This document shows, piece after piece, positions 17,371 to 26,509 of a stretch of 64,000 nt of DNA. The DNA is from an uncultured Clostridia bacterium (GTDB taxonomy: Bacteria; Bacillota; Clostridia; Oscillospirales; Ruminococcaceae), in NCBI GenBank assembly GCA_947627465.1, contig CANQWD010000007.1:36139-100138 (forward strand), written 5' to 3'. The notes below the pieces were generated by a model. The model had not been told where the DNA came from and made no database searches. It worked only from the letters and a program-made list of their open reading frames with translations. Within the stretch, counting starts at the first letter, position 1. Each line of letters begins with the position of its first letter. Position numbers and translations under genes: made by a program.

Positions 17371-17790
17371 TCAGCCTATTTTTTTGCGTTTCTTTTCGTT
17401 AGCTTTCTCCTGCGCTTCGATTTCGTCGCGGGTCATCTGGCTTACCTGCGTCCACGTATCGCGAAGCTCGGCTATCATCGGAACGACTTTTTTTAGATCG
17501 GTCAGATCCTTGCAGACGTTCGCTTTAACTATCGTCTTATAGAAGAAAACATACAAATCGTCAAGGTTCTGCGAGATCGGGATGGACATATCAAGAGCCT
17601 CGCGGAGAGCGTCTATGCAGTCCTCGGCTCTGATAAACGCGTCGTTGGACTTCGCGTAATTCTTCTTCTCGACAAAATCCATTCCGATAGCGCATTGTTT
17701 TTCTATCTCGCTGTAAAGTCTGATAACGACCTCAACGGGGGTCATCGTCTCAACCGACTGCTTTTTATATTGTGCATAGGGATTTACCAT
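17371..17790 (-). CDS. fliS: Flagellar export chaperone FliS
   Basis: 139 residues from MVNPYAQYKKQS, the typical FliS opening; AAGGG precedes it and a TTG three codons upstream is a poorer start. The helical-bundle family features are seen: MTPVEVVIRLY near residue 17 and a NAF/AIxxAxxCI-like second helix. FliS binds the C-terminal helix of flagellin in the cytoplasm, preventing early polymerisation and guiding export. In fliW-csrA bacteria it also affects flagellin-FliW partner switching. It follows fliD by 48 bases. No flagellin gene is in the window. Confidence 0.92.
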   Translation of the reverse strand: MVNPYAQYKKQSVETMTPVEVVIRLYSEIEKQCAIGMDFVEKKNYAKSNDAFIRAEDCIDALREALDMSIPISQNLDDLYVFFYKTIVKANVCKDLTDLKKVVPMIAELRDTWTQVSQMTRDEIEAQEKANEKKRKKIG

Positions 17791-17838
17791 AATTATCAAC
17801 CCTTCATTTCAGTCTAACTGTATTAGCGCATTAGTACA

Positions 17839-20800
17839 TTAGTACGAGGACAGAGAGCCGCCGTTCGCGGTGAACTGCGTAATGTAGTTCTGCTGCGAAT
17901 CGAACTGCGCCTGCATTTTTTCAAGGTTGGTGAATACCTTCCACCAATATTCCTCTTTGCTGTCGTAGCGGTCCTGAAGCTGCTCAATACGCTTGTTGAT
18001 GCGCTCCATTTCCTTGTATATCGAGTTATCCTTAGCGGATGTGCCCGTAGCCAATCCCGCCTTGCGAACGAGCGTGCCCTTAACCTTGCCGGTGTCCTTG
18101 ACCGCGCTTTCGATCGCTTTGTTGACTTTCGACATAACGCCGTTGTCAAGGTCGGTGAACAGCGCGATGACCTTGTCGGGATTTTCGCTCAGCGCTTTGT
18201 CGAGAGTATCCTCGTTAACTTTCAGCTTGCCGTATTTCATACCCTCGCCGCCGTCCGCGTCAAGGAGACTTGCCGTACTAACGCCCATACTCGAAAGCGC
18301 GAATTTAGAACCGTCCTCCAACGTAATAACGGTGGACATTGCGCTTCTTATTCTCGACATAACGCTCATAACCGTGCTGTCGTGATAAAGCAGACCTTTT
18401 TTAGCGGCTTCTTCCCACTTTTCGATCTCCTTGTCGTCCATATCCTCTTTTTCCTCGTCGGTAAGAGGCTCGTAGTAATCCTTGTTCTTATCCTTGGGGC
18501 GCTGGGTCTGGGTGTAGACGTTTACGTCGTCGATCATCTGATTGTAGTCGTTGACAAAATCCATGATCGTCTTTTTGATATCGGTGTAATCCTTGTCAAT
18601 GATTACCGAAATTTCTTCGCTGTTTTCGGGGTCTACGTCCGAGAAATCATAAGTAACGCCGTCAAACTCGTAAACGTTGTCGTTGTGAGCGATCTCGACG
18701 CCGTCAAACGTAAAGGACGCATTCTCGCCGCCCGCGTAATCCTTTCTTGTTCCCTCGGTCAGTTTCAATGCGCGCGCAAATTCCGTATCGGCAACGTTGA
18801 CTTTTCCGCCCGCGCCCTTATCGCTCGCCTCAAGCGTAAACGCGCCCGAGAGCTTGGAGTACGACATAGTAACTCCCGCGTCGCTCTTGTTTACCGCGTT
18901 CATAAGGTCGGAGATGGTAGCGTTCTTATCGACGCTTATCTCCTTGCCGTTGATATTGAGAGTGTAATTCTGAACCGGAGTTCCGTCGGAGGGCGTGTCA
19001 GATGTCGGGAATGTGTAGCTTGCGGAGCCTTTCGGTACGCCGTAATCGCCCTTATCGGAAGCAACCGACATTTTCAGCGCGTCACCCGTCGCCAGATCCT
19101 TTGCGGAAAGCTTGCCGTCGGCATACTCAAATCCTATACCGTATTGGTCGAATTCGTTGTTAAAGTATGTAAGAACTCTGTTTAAATTCTTGTCGGACGC
19201 CGCTTGTTTCGCGCTGTATTCAAATCCCGCAAGCTGATCTGCCGTAACGGCCGCGTCCTCGTCAAGACCGTTCGCCTTTCTGTAAGCCGCTCTTTTGAGG
19301 TTCATATAATCCGCGCCGTCTTGAGAAGCATAATCGGCTTCGGTAGCATATCCGGCAAATCTCATACTTCCCGAGTGAACGTTGCCGTCCGCGCCTGTTA
19401 CGTTAAACATGAAAAACGGCATTGTTTCATCGGGATCGTCGGAACCGAGCGGATCGAACGTAACGCTCTCGCTCATTCCGCCGAAACCGAATTTGCCGAC
19501 GTTTTCGGTTATGGAAAGGCTGTCGCCGCCGCTGATCTTAAACGCGTACTCGCTGCCGCTTTTCTCAACTTTAAGACCGCTGTCGGCAAACTCTGCCGCA
19601 AGCGCGCTGTTAAGGCTTTGCGCAATGCTGTCCTCGTCGCTGCCCGAAAAGCTTATAGTTTTTGAATTCTCGCCGACTTTAACATCAAGTTTAAAATTGT
19701 ATTTTCCGCCCGCGTCAGTCTCCGCGTTCAGTATAGCTTGCGAGATATCCAGCTTAAAGCCGTCGGGAAGCGTATAATCCTTCGACGTGGAAGATGTCGG
19801 CGCGGCAAGACCCAATTCCGAAAGCTTGGTGTTCTCGTCAATGTAGCTTGTCGCCGAGCCTTTCACCAGACCGAGCGTCGCGTCGCAGGTGGAAGTCATC
19901 GAAAACTCCGCATACGAGCCGTCCTGAATATATTTCGCGACCATCGAGGAGCCGTCTATGCTGAACGTTATGCCCTGTTCCAAGCTGTAAGCATTGTTAA
20001 GAGCGGTTACCATTGAAGCGGCGTTGTAATCGTCCGCGGCGTCAAGTGAGGTGTATTTGAAGTTCACGGAGTTCATTACCTCTTCGGTAACTTCGCCCTC
20101 ATAAGAATACTGCTTTAGGAACGCCGCTTTTTTCAGTTCCATAAACTCATCTTTTATTTTGGCGCCTTCCGTGGTATCTTCGTCTCTGCCGTCGTAATAA
20201 CCCGAGGTGTGCGTATCAAATGTGATGTTTTTGTTAACCAGCGAATTCTTGTAGGAAACTTTGGGGTCGTCCTTGTCGTAAAAGTTGGGGACGCTCACCA
20301 AAACGGAGCTTTTGCCCTCGACAGCCGCCGACGGAGAAACCGCCACTCTTTGAGCGAGTTTCGCCATACCGAAGCAGCCGGATCTCTCGGTAACGGTCGC
20401 CATAGCGTTGCCCGCGGTCGTGAAGTTTATTTCGCCGTCCGCGTTTGCGTTTGCCGAAATGAACGGCGTACTGCCGTCTATGGTTCCGAACGCGTCTTTA
20501 AGCGCGGCGTTAAGGCTTGCCGCAAGATTGTCCGTCATATCGTCAAGCGCAGCGTTTCTGTCGTCCTTCGATTGACCTTGAACTCTCGTATCGGTAACGG
20601 AAAACTCGACGGTTTTCGCAACATTGCCCACTTTAACATCCAACGAGAATTTCATCTCGCTGCCGTTGTCGACATCTTTCGCCTCAATAGCTCTCTTGGC
20701 GTCCAGCCCGAAATTAGCCGAAGCGACCTGATTTCCTGTTGCTTTCGCCGCTTTGGCAACGCTGTTCACCTTTATCTTATGAGAACCCGCCATAGACTTG

Positions 20801-21105
20801 CTGTCGGTCGTTACTTTAAGATTGCTATCCTTGCCCGATTTTGTGGTGATGGTCGTGCTGAACTTATTGAACGACGACGGGCTCATCAAATATGTATCGC
20901 GCTTTAAGATATCAAAATACTTGTTCTTGAAAGTCGAAAGCTTAGAGGTGATATCACGATATTGCTCCTGCTGCCACTGAAGCTTCTGGAGCTTTTTATT
21001 TTGATTGTCGATCTTAGTCTGATAAACGGACATCATCTGCTGTATCATAGCCTCGGTATCAAAGCCCGAGTTGACGCCGCTTATACGCATCTGATTACTT
21101 GCCAT
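17839..21105 (-). CDS. fliD: Flagellar filament cap protein FliD (hook-associated protein 2), very long
   Basis: 1088 residues, roughly twice the usual FliD. The N-terminal FliD_N region (ISGVNSGFDTEAMIQQMM, residues 8-25) and C-terminal coiled coil (about 1030-1070) are typical, with a flagellin_IN-like stretch (about 715-750) and FliD_C from about 790. Between them, residues about 150-420 and 468-700 are two copies of the same module: each starts with LDVKVGxxxKT, has an ALNAALKDAFG-type segment, a G.FG motif, and an LKKAA/LKRAA helix followed by an SFSID-like domain. This duplication explains the extra length. FliD caps the growing filament; the large outer domains would be exposed on the tip. 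It starts 2 bases after the csrA stop. Confidence 0.92.
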   Translation of the reverse strand: MASNQMRISGVNSGFDTEAMIQQMMSVYQTKIDNQNKKLQKLQWQQEQYRDITSKLSTFKNKYFDILKRDTYLMSPSSFNKFSTTITTKSGKDSNLKVTTDSKSMAGSHKIKVNSVAKAAKATGNQVASANFGLDAKRAIEAKDVDNGSEMKFSLDVKVGNVAKTVEFSVTDTRVQGQSKDDRNAALDDMTDNLAASLNAALKDAFGTIDGSTPFISANANADGEINFTTAGNAMATVTERSGCFGMAKLAQRVAVSPSAAVEGKSSVLVSVPNFYDKDDPKVSYKNSLVNKNITFDTHTSGYYDGRDEDTTEGAKIKDEFMELKKAAFLKQYSYEGEVTEEVMNSVNFKYTSLDAADDYNAASMVTALNNAYSLEQGITFSIDGSSMVAKYIQDGSYAEFSMTSTCDATLGLVKGSATSYIDENTKLSELGLAAPTSSTSKDYTLPDGFKLDISQAILNAETDAGGKYNFKLDVKVGENSKTISFSGSDEDSIAQSLNSALAAEFADSGLKVEKSGSEYAFKISGGDSLSITENVGKFGFGGMSESVTFDPLGSDDPDETMPFFMFNVTGADGNVHSGSMRFAGYATEADYASQDGADYMNLKRAAYRKANGLDEDAAVTADQLAGFEYSAKQAASDKNLNRVLTYFNNEFDQYGIGFEYADGKLSAKDLATGDALKMSVASDKGDYGVPKGSASYTFPTSDTPSDGTPVQNYTLNINGKEISVDKNATISDLMNAVNKSDAGVTMSYSKLSGAFTLEASDKGAGGKVNVADTEFARALKLTEGTRKDYAGGENASFTFDGVEIAHNDNVYEFDGVTYDFSDVDPENSEEISVIIDKDYTDIKKTIMDFVNDYNQMIDDVNVYTQTQRPKDKNKDYYEPLTDEEKEDMDDKEIEKWEEAAKKGLLYHDSTVMSVMSRIRSAMSTVITLEDGSKFALSSMGVSTASLLDADGGEGMKYGKLKVNEDTLDKALSENPDKVIALFTDLDNGVMSKVNKAIESAVKDTGKVKGTLVRKAGLATGTSAKDNSIYKEMERINKRIEQLQDRYDSKEEYWWKVFTNLEKMQAQFDSQQNYITQFTANGGSLSSY

Positions 21106-21107
21106 AG

Positions 21108-21341
21108 TTAATTTCCCTCCTGTTTATGAGCGTTCAAAAGCTGCTTTATCGCCGTCTCGGAGACCTGAGCCGCTTGCTCGTTCGTCTGACGGAGCGTCTT
21201 AAGCTCGCTTCGATAGATCTTAACTTCCTTAGGGGCATTGATCCCTATCTTCACCTTGTCCTTAGATATCTCCAAAACCGTTATCTCAACGTTGTCGGCA
21301 ATGGTGATGCTCTCATCGCTTTTTCGTGTAATTACAAGCAT
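21108..21341 (-). CDS. csrA: Carbon storage regulator CsrA
   Basis: 77 residues. It begins MLVITRKSDESI and continues IxIxDNVEITVLEI and VKIGINAPKEVKIYR, the RNA-binding beta-strand signature of CsrA; Arg near residue 44 is conserved. CsrA binds GGA motifs in mRNA leaders, in this group mainly that of flagellin, and blocks translation. Its antagonist FliW is encoded immediately upstream with one base between stop and start, so the two are made together. Confidence 0.96.
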   Translation of the reverse strand: MLVITRKSDESITIADNVEITVLEISKDKVKIGINAPKEVKIYRSELKTLRQTNEQAAQVSETAIKQLLNAHKQEGN

Positions 21342-21342
21342 A

Positions 21343-21771
21343 TCATGCCTCCTCCGCGTACACCGGGTACTTAAATTCGTAATCTTCGAGAATAGTCTGT
21401 CCCGCGATATTGTTCTTAGTATTAAGAATTATCGGGCAGCGAAGATTGATGGTGGTTTTCTTGTAATCCTCGGGGACGATCGCGACAGCCAAGGTATGCA
21501 GATCGTCGCCATCCTCGGCTTTGAGCGTTTTCTGCATCTCGTCGTCGATCTCAAATTTATAGCCGGGATAAATTGCCCACGGGTCGTAAACCACAAAGCA
21601 CGGATCCGTGCTGTCCACCGCCTGAAGCCACATCGGAAAGACGTCCTCGCCAAGCGGACTTAAAAGCGTATACCGCTTAATGTCCTCAAAGCCGATTATC
21701 CCGTTCGGAACGGTGATTATCGTGCTTTCCTCGATCTCAACCTCGCCAAAATCTCTTGTTTTGATTTTCAT
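21343..21771 (-). CDS. fliW: Flagellar assembly factor FliW
   Basis: 142 residues. FliW hallmarks are the opening MKIKTRDFGEVEIEE, GIIGFEDIKRYTLL and the later APIIL-type segment (CPIILNTKNN) near residue 115. FliW binds either flagellin or CsrA; when flagellin is exported, free FliW sequesters CsrA by binding its C-terminal extension and so relieves flagellin mRNA repression. The fliW-csrA order and tight spacing are the classic arrangement in Firmicutes. Confidence 0.96.
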   Translation of the reverse strand: MKIKTRDFGEVEIEESTIITVPNGIIGFEDIKRYTLLSPLGEDVFPMWLQAVDSTDPCFVVYDPWAIYPGYKFEIDDEMQKTLKAEDGDDLHTLAVAIVPEDYKKTTINLRCPIILNTKNNIAGQTILEDYEFKYPVYAEEA

Positions 21772-21797
21772 ATTTCGTTCCTTTATCTTTAAAACGT

Positions 21798-22421
21798 TCA
21801 GCCCTTGATATCGAAAAGCGGCGGCTCATAGTTCGGGTTCGCCGAGGGCGGCACGTAGATCGGATCGCCTATGTATTCGATCTCGACGCGCGGTCTGTCG
21901 CGAACGATAAGCTCCACGCTTCCCGGAATAAACTCAAGCGGGCTTTCGGGGTGAACATCCCAGTCGAAATCCTGCTCGCCCATTTGGTACTCAATATTCA
22001 GCTTGCCCTCGTCGAACGTGATATCCGCGCCCTCCTTTGGCAAAAACTCCATAATGGTCTGGACGGTCGCCCCCGCGCGCGCGTTATTGAGCGCTATCTC
22101 GCTCGGCGACATTCCGCGCGCAAGCTGATCGCCCTCGTTCGCCACCTTCGCGGTTCCCTGAAACGCTATCGAAAAGCCGTCCTGCGCTTTTTGTTGGAGC
22201 ATATCGCCGTCGGTCATATTTCCATATCCCAAGCTCTTTCTGGCTTGGTAGGTGTCGATATTGAGCTTCAGCGGCTCAGCCTGCATAACATATCCGCCAT
22301 TCGTTGTCTTGATATTTACCTTCGGCTGAGTGTTTTCCTCGGAATGTTCAAACTTTGCGTTTGTTACCTTGATCTCTATTTGAATAGGGATCGTTGTGAT
22401 TTGAAGCAAATTGGGAATCAA
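21798..22421 (-). CDS. DUF6470 (YviE-like) protein
   Basis: 207 residues starting at TTG with GGAGGT seven bases upstream. The opening (PNLLQITTIPIQIEI) and repeated short beta segments in the first third resemble YviE/DUF6470 proteins, which are encoded between flgL and fliW in Bacillus and Clostridia. The function is unknown; association with hook-filament assembly or FliW/CsrA control is inferred from the conserved gene order. A proline-rich C-terminus (YVPPSANPNYEPP) is seen. Confidence 0.8.
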   Translation of the reverse strand: MIPNLLQITTIPIQIEIKVTNAKFEHSEENTQPKVNIKTTNGGYVMQAEPLKLNIDTYQARKSLGYGNMTDGDMLQQKAQDGFSIAFQGTAKVANEGDQLARGMSPSEIALNNARAGATVQTIMEFLPKEGADITFDEGKLNIEYQMGEQDFDWDVHPESPLEFIPGSVELIVRDRPRVEIEYIGDPIYVPPSANPNYEPPLFDIKG

Positions 22422-22487
22422 TTAAAACACCTCCTGCGTAATAATCTTTATAGACGGGCAAAAAACAAATTCGCCGCAGCCTTTAAT

Positions 22488-24671
22488 TTACTTTATATAA
22501 TTGAAAATGCTGTTCGGCACCACCGAGCTTGACATTTGCAGACACGCGTTGTAAAGCGCCTCATACGTTTTCCAAAGCGTGATCTCTTTCTCCGCGTCCG
22601 TAACCTCGAGATCGTTTTGACGTTCCATAAGATTGAGGTCGCGGGTGGTGAGCTTCTCGAGATTAAAGTCAATGAAGTCCTCGTTGCAGCCGAGATCGGC
22701 GATCTGTACAAGCAAATGCTCGTTCGCGTCGACTATCCTGTCGATACAGCCGTTAGCGTAATCAATGTCGCCGTCGCGCAAAGCCCTCGCCGCGTCTATT
22801 GTAAGCTGAATATAATTGTCAGAGTATATCTTATCTCTCTGAACCGCCGACGCGTCCTTGTCCGAGCCTTGTTCCATTGACGTTACCGCTACGGGATTTC
22901 CGTCATAGGTAGTAATGTTACCCTCATCGTCGATATTGATTTTATTATGCACTCCATCCAAGCCGAACGCAACCGAAAGCGCGCCTTGAATGTTGCTTAC
23001 CGTCTTAGCCGTATCCGCGCTGCCTTCGAAGCTTACCACCTTTGCGCGGTTACCGTAAATCACCTTAATGGAATACTCGCGTTCCTCGCCTATGGAAGCC
23101 AGATCCACCTTATATGTTGAACCTTTCGTCGGCGTTATCGCCACGCTGCCCGACGGTGGATTTTTCACCTCGGAGATCGTCTCGTAATCGTCGCCGGTTT
23201 TAAAGCTTACCGACTGCTTATCGCCCGTGGGATTTGTGACGGTGAATCCTGCCGCCGCAGCTTTAATGTTATTTAAAGTTTCCGCAGTGGTTTTTCCGCC
23301 TTGGAACGTAATATCCGTAGTACCTACTTTTATTGTATATGTGTTGCCCGCGTTGAGCTTCACAAGGTCGATTTGGTCGAAATATTTTGAATATACGGTG
23401 GCGCCTTTTACGTTCGTGCCGGTCATCTTCATCGAATCCTGAACCTTGACCACCGCGCCCTCCGCCGAAAAGCAGCCCTTTGTAACGGGGTTTGTGGAAA
23501 TATGCACAAGGCTGTGCCCGTTCACGTCCTTGCCGAACGCGTCATCCAAAGCGTCCTGAACATTTTTGATAGTGTTGTTCTCGCGCGTTTCGGGATCGGC
23601 GTCGTTCGCCGCCGTGAATTTGATCGACTTCGTGATCTCGCCCATTGTAACGTCGATCGAATAGATCTTGTTTTCTTCCATGGACGCGAAATTCAGCTTG
23701 AACTTATTGGTATAGCCCGCGTCGTTATCAACAACGAGCTTTTCGGCAGTCGTGCTGTACTCGTTGTTTACCGCGCTTACGATACTTCCGTCGGAATATA
23801 TCACTCCGCACTCGTCCATTGTGGGCTGTTTTAATTTATCATAAGCGACTTCCTTTGAATACGCCGCTTTAAGCGCGTTGTTTATCGTATCGACGGTCTC
23901 CTCGCGGGTCGCGCCGCCCGTAAACTCTATCGTTTTCTTGATACTGTTCGCGTAAACGTCGATGCAGTATTTTCTGCCGACCTTTATCGATTCAAGATTT
24001 ATGTCTGCTGTGCCCTTTTCCGCGCCGCAGCCCGTTATCTTCGCGCCGTTGAACGAAATATCCAGCACCGACTGCGGATCTACCTCTTGAGTTTTCTGAT
24101 CTATATCCATTCCCAATCCGATATCTACGGTAACGGCGTTAGAATAAGGAAAGCCCTTATAGCTGCTCATTGAATTCACGGGAACGCCGTGATACAGAAC
24201 CGTCGCGAGGTTTCCGCTGCTGTCGTTCTCGAGTGTAAACGGCAGACCGTTATCGCTCTCTCCTCCGAAGATAGCGCGTCCCGCGCTGTCCGTATTGAAT
24301 ATCGAAACAAGCTTTTTCGCGGAGTTTTCAAGCTGCTCCGCGTAGATCGCGTAGTCCTGCGAATCCTTGGTGGTATTGCATGCCGCCACGAGAATTTCTC
24401 TTATCTCCGCCATTTTATCGGACACCTGCAAAAGCGAGGTCTCGGCTTCCGTATAGAACTTGTTCGCCGTTTTGAGGTTTTCCTGCCACTGCTCGGAATT
24501 GTAAAGCGATCTTCTTACGTTAAGCGCTTTCGCCGCGGAAAGCGGAGCCTCGGAAGCTCTCGAAAACTTTCTTGTAGAGGTAATGCGCCGCTCGCATGCC
24601 GTCTTTTGCGTTAAAAGACGATTGAGGTCGCGGTTGTAGCCTCTTAATATAGTAGGATTTGTAATTCTCAT
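22488..24671 (-). CDS. flgL: Flagellar hook-associated protein FlgL (HAP3), enlarged by four repeated modules
   Basis: 727 residues against about 300-400 for usual FlgL. The flagellin-like N-terminal D0/D1 region (residues 1-160, MRITNPTILRGYNRDLNRL) and C-terminal region (about 605-727) are intact. The middle contains four copies of a ~50-residue module (about 222-272, 325-382, 432-476 and 522-572), each with a Y.IDV..G...K.I.F.G pattern followed by a helix ending ALxxAFG or similar. Related modules occur in FliD of this operon. FlgL forms the second hook-filament junction layer. GGAGG precedes the ATG. Confidence 0.9.
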   Translation of the reverse strand: MRITNPTILRGYNRDLNRLLTQKTACERRITSTRKFSRASEAPLSAAKALNVRRSLYNSEQWQENLKTANKFYTEAETSLLQVSDKMAEIREILVAACNTTKDSQDYAIYAEQLENSAKKLVSIFNTDSAGRAIFGGESDNGLPFTLENDSSGNLATVLYHGVPVNSMSSYKGFPYSNAVTVDIGLGMDIDQKTQEVDPQSVLDISFNGAKITGCGAEKGTADINLESIKVGRKYCIDVYANSIKKTIEFTGGATREETVDTINNALKAAYSKEVAYDKLKQPTMDECGVIYSDGSIVSAVNNEYSTTAEKLVVDNDAGYTNKFKLNFASMEENKIYSIDVTMGEITKSIKFTAANDADPETRENNTIKNVQDALDDAFGKDVNGHSLVHISTNPVTKGCFSAEGAVVKVQDSMKMTGTNVKGATVYSKYFDQIDLVKLNAGNTYTIKVGTTDITFQGGKTTAETLNNIKAAAAGFTVTNPTGDKQSVSFKTGDDYETISEVKNPPSGSVAITPTKGSTYKVDLASIGEEREYSIKVIYGNRAKVVSFEGSADTAKTVSNIQGALSVAFGLDGVHNKINIDDEGNITTYDGNPVAVTSMEQGSDKDASAVQRDKIYSDNYIQLTIDAARALRDGDIDYANGCIDRIVDANEHLLVQIADLGCNEDFIDFNLEKLTTRDLNLMERQNDLEVTDAEKEITLWKTYEALYNACLQMSSSVVPNSIFNYIK

Positions 24672-24690
24672 ATCTCAGTTCCTCCGAATA

Positions 24691-26493
24691 TTACAGACCG
24701 ACTCTGCCCGTGCCGTTTATCAATTTGTCGAGCATATCGTCCAAAGTAGTCAACATTCTCGAAGAAGCATTGTACCATTTGGAGTAATTCAGCATATTTA
24801 TGCCTTCCTCGTCCATCTGAACGCCCGAAACGCTGTCGCGGGAATCAAGCAGCTCGTCTACGGTGACTTTCGCGGTCTCGTTGCGGCTGGTCTCGTATTC
24901 TATCGTCTGCCCCAAGCGGTTGGATATGAACGAAATGTATTCAAAGTAGCTGCCCGTAAAATCGTGGCAATATCCGAACTCGATATTTTTGTTGTCGAAC
25001 TGCGAGAACAGATACTTAACGTTGGTATTCTGCAAATTCACCGTGCCCGAAGCCGTGCCGTCAACCGTCTCGTAAACGGGAATGGGCTTGCCGTTTGCGT
25101 CCAGCTTGTTGGAACCGTCCGCGTTCTTTTCGTAAACGGGAACGAGATTGTTGTCCTTATCTCTCAGTCTCGAACCGGGTATGTAAACTATATTCCCGTT
25201 TGCGTCCTTTTTCGGAACGGGAAGTCCGTCAGCGTCGTATTTTATCGAGCCGTCCGCGTTGGTCTCCGTTTCGTAAGCCTGCTCGTACTTTATCTTAGTG
25301 ACGGGAGTGTCCGACTTCTCGTCGAAGCCGTACTCATACAAGCCCGTTTTCTCGTTGAAGTAACGTACCTTGCCTATCATCGTGGGATCCTCGAGCCAAT
25401 CATCCGAAACGCGGATATTTCCCGCCGTAATGAGCGAATCCTCCGTCGCGGAAACAAACATCGCCCTAAAGCTGTCGTTATCCGCGCCGTTAGCGGTGTT
25501 CAGCGTGTCGGCGACCGTTCTCGCGAACATATTGATAGCGGACTTGAAGTACGCAATTCCGTAATTGCTGTTCTGACCGCCCGCCGCGTAAACGCCGTTG
25601 CCGTTTATCATATCCTGATACGCTTTAAACGAGCCGCGCGTCAAAATAACGTCCTGTCCGTTCTGGAAGTAAAGCTCCGCTGTGCCGTAAATGTCATATT
25701 CTTTCATAATGATCTGGCTGTTCTTCTGCGCGATGCCGTCCAGTATTTTCACTCCGCCCATTGTAACGTCATACGTTCCGTTGGCGTTTTGGTGCACGGA
25801 GATCTCGCCGTAGGTTCCCAGCTCGTCAATATAGAGGTTCATCTCGTCGTAAAGCTCGTTGGGCCCGTACTCCTCGGCGTAATGGAACTTCTCTTTTTCA
25901 ATGCGCTCGTTCAATTCGCGCATTTCGTTGAGCATCTTGTTTACGTATTCAACATTGTCTTTCAGCTCGTTGACATAAGTGTCCTCGACCTGCTTAAGCT
26001 GACTGCTGTAATCGTTCAGCATACGGCAAAGATTGACCGCCGCGTTCGCGGCTATTGTCGCGACCTCGGTACTGTCGGGCTTTTCCTCGGAATAATCCTG
26101 AAGCGCATTCCAGAAATCCTGAGTTTTCCGTTGCAAGCCCGTGGTCTCAAAATTGTCGAGGATATCCTCAATATCGCTTAAAACGTTTATTTTCGTCTCT
26201 GTCTCCGATTCTATGGAAACGTTTTCTCTGTAACGCTTATCTATGTAAGTGTCGCGTATCTGTGAAACGCCGTAAGCGTTCGCGCCCTGACCCTGCATGG
26301 AAAGCATATTGCTCCGCGACGACCACCTCGGCTCTCCGAGACCGCTTACATACATCGAATAAATATCCACGCGCTGGCGGGTATAGCCCGGCGTGTTGAT
26401 GTTTGATATATTGTTGCCCACAATATCCTGGTTCTTCTGAGCCAGCATAAGTGTTCTTCTTTGAGTTTCAAAGCCTAAAAAAGTAGGACGCAT
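24691..26493 (-). CDS. flgK: Flagellar hook-associated protein FlgK (HAP1)
   Basis: 600 residues. The N-terminal rod/hook signature is clear (FLGFETQRRTLMLAQKNQDI, NNISNINTPGYTRQR, residues 6-41) and the C-terminal D0 helix ends MLTTLDDMLDKLINGTGRVGL-like. A low-complexity DxNG insert lies at about 404-482 (NADGSIKYDADG, DANGNIVY, DANGKPIPVY), unusual for FlgK and similar in style to the repeats of the FliK-like protein at 59327. FlgK is the first junction protein on the hook end. GGAGG precedes the ATG; flgL follows after 19 bases. Confidence 0.94.
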   Translation of the reverse strand: MRPTFLGFETQRRTLMLAQKNQDIVGNNISNINTPGYTRQRVDIYSMYVSGLGEPRWSSRSNMLSMQGQGANAYGVSQIRDTYIDKRYRENVSIESETETKINVLSDIEDILDNFETTGLQRKTQDFWNALQDYSEEKPDSTEVATIAANAAVNLCRMLNDYSSQLKQVEDTYVNELKDNVEYVNKMLNEMRELNERIEKEKFHYAEEYGPNELYDEMNLYIDELGTYGEISVHQNANGTYDVTMGGVKILDGIAQKNSQIIMKEYDIYGTAELYFQNGQDVILTRGSFKAYQDMINGNGVYAAGGQNSNYGIAYFKSAINMFARTVADTLNTANGADNDSFRAMFVSATEDSLITAGNIRVSDDWLEDPTMIGKVRYFNEKTGLYEYGFDEKSDTPVTKIKYEQAYETETNADGSIKYDADGLPVPKKDANGNIVYIPGSRLRDKDNNLVPVYEKNADGSNKLDANGKPIPVYETVDGTASGTVNLQNTNVKYLFSQFDNKNIEFGYCHDFTGSYFEYISFISNRLGQTIEYETSRNETAKVTVDELLDSRDSVSGVQMDEEGINMLNYSKWYNASSRMLTTLDDMLDKLINGTGRVGL

Positions 26494-26509
26494 GATCTAT
26501 CCTCCACAG

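Noticed and set aside
24964..26181. 405-codon open frame antisense to flgK
   Set aside because: Shadow of flgK; low-complexity Val/Arg/Leu composition and no start signal.
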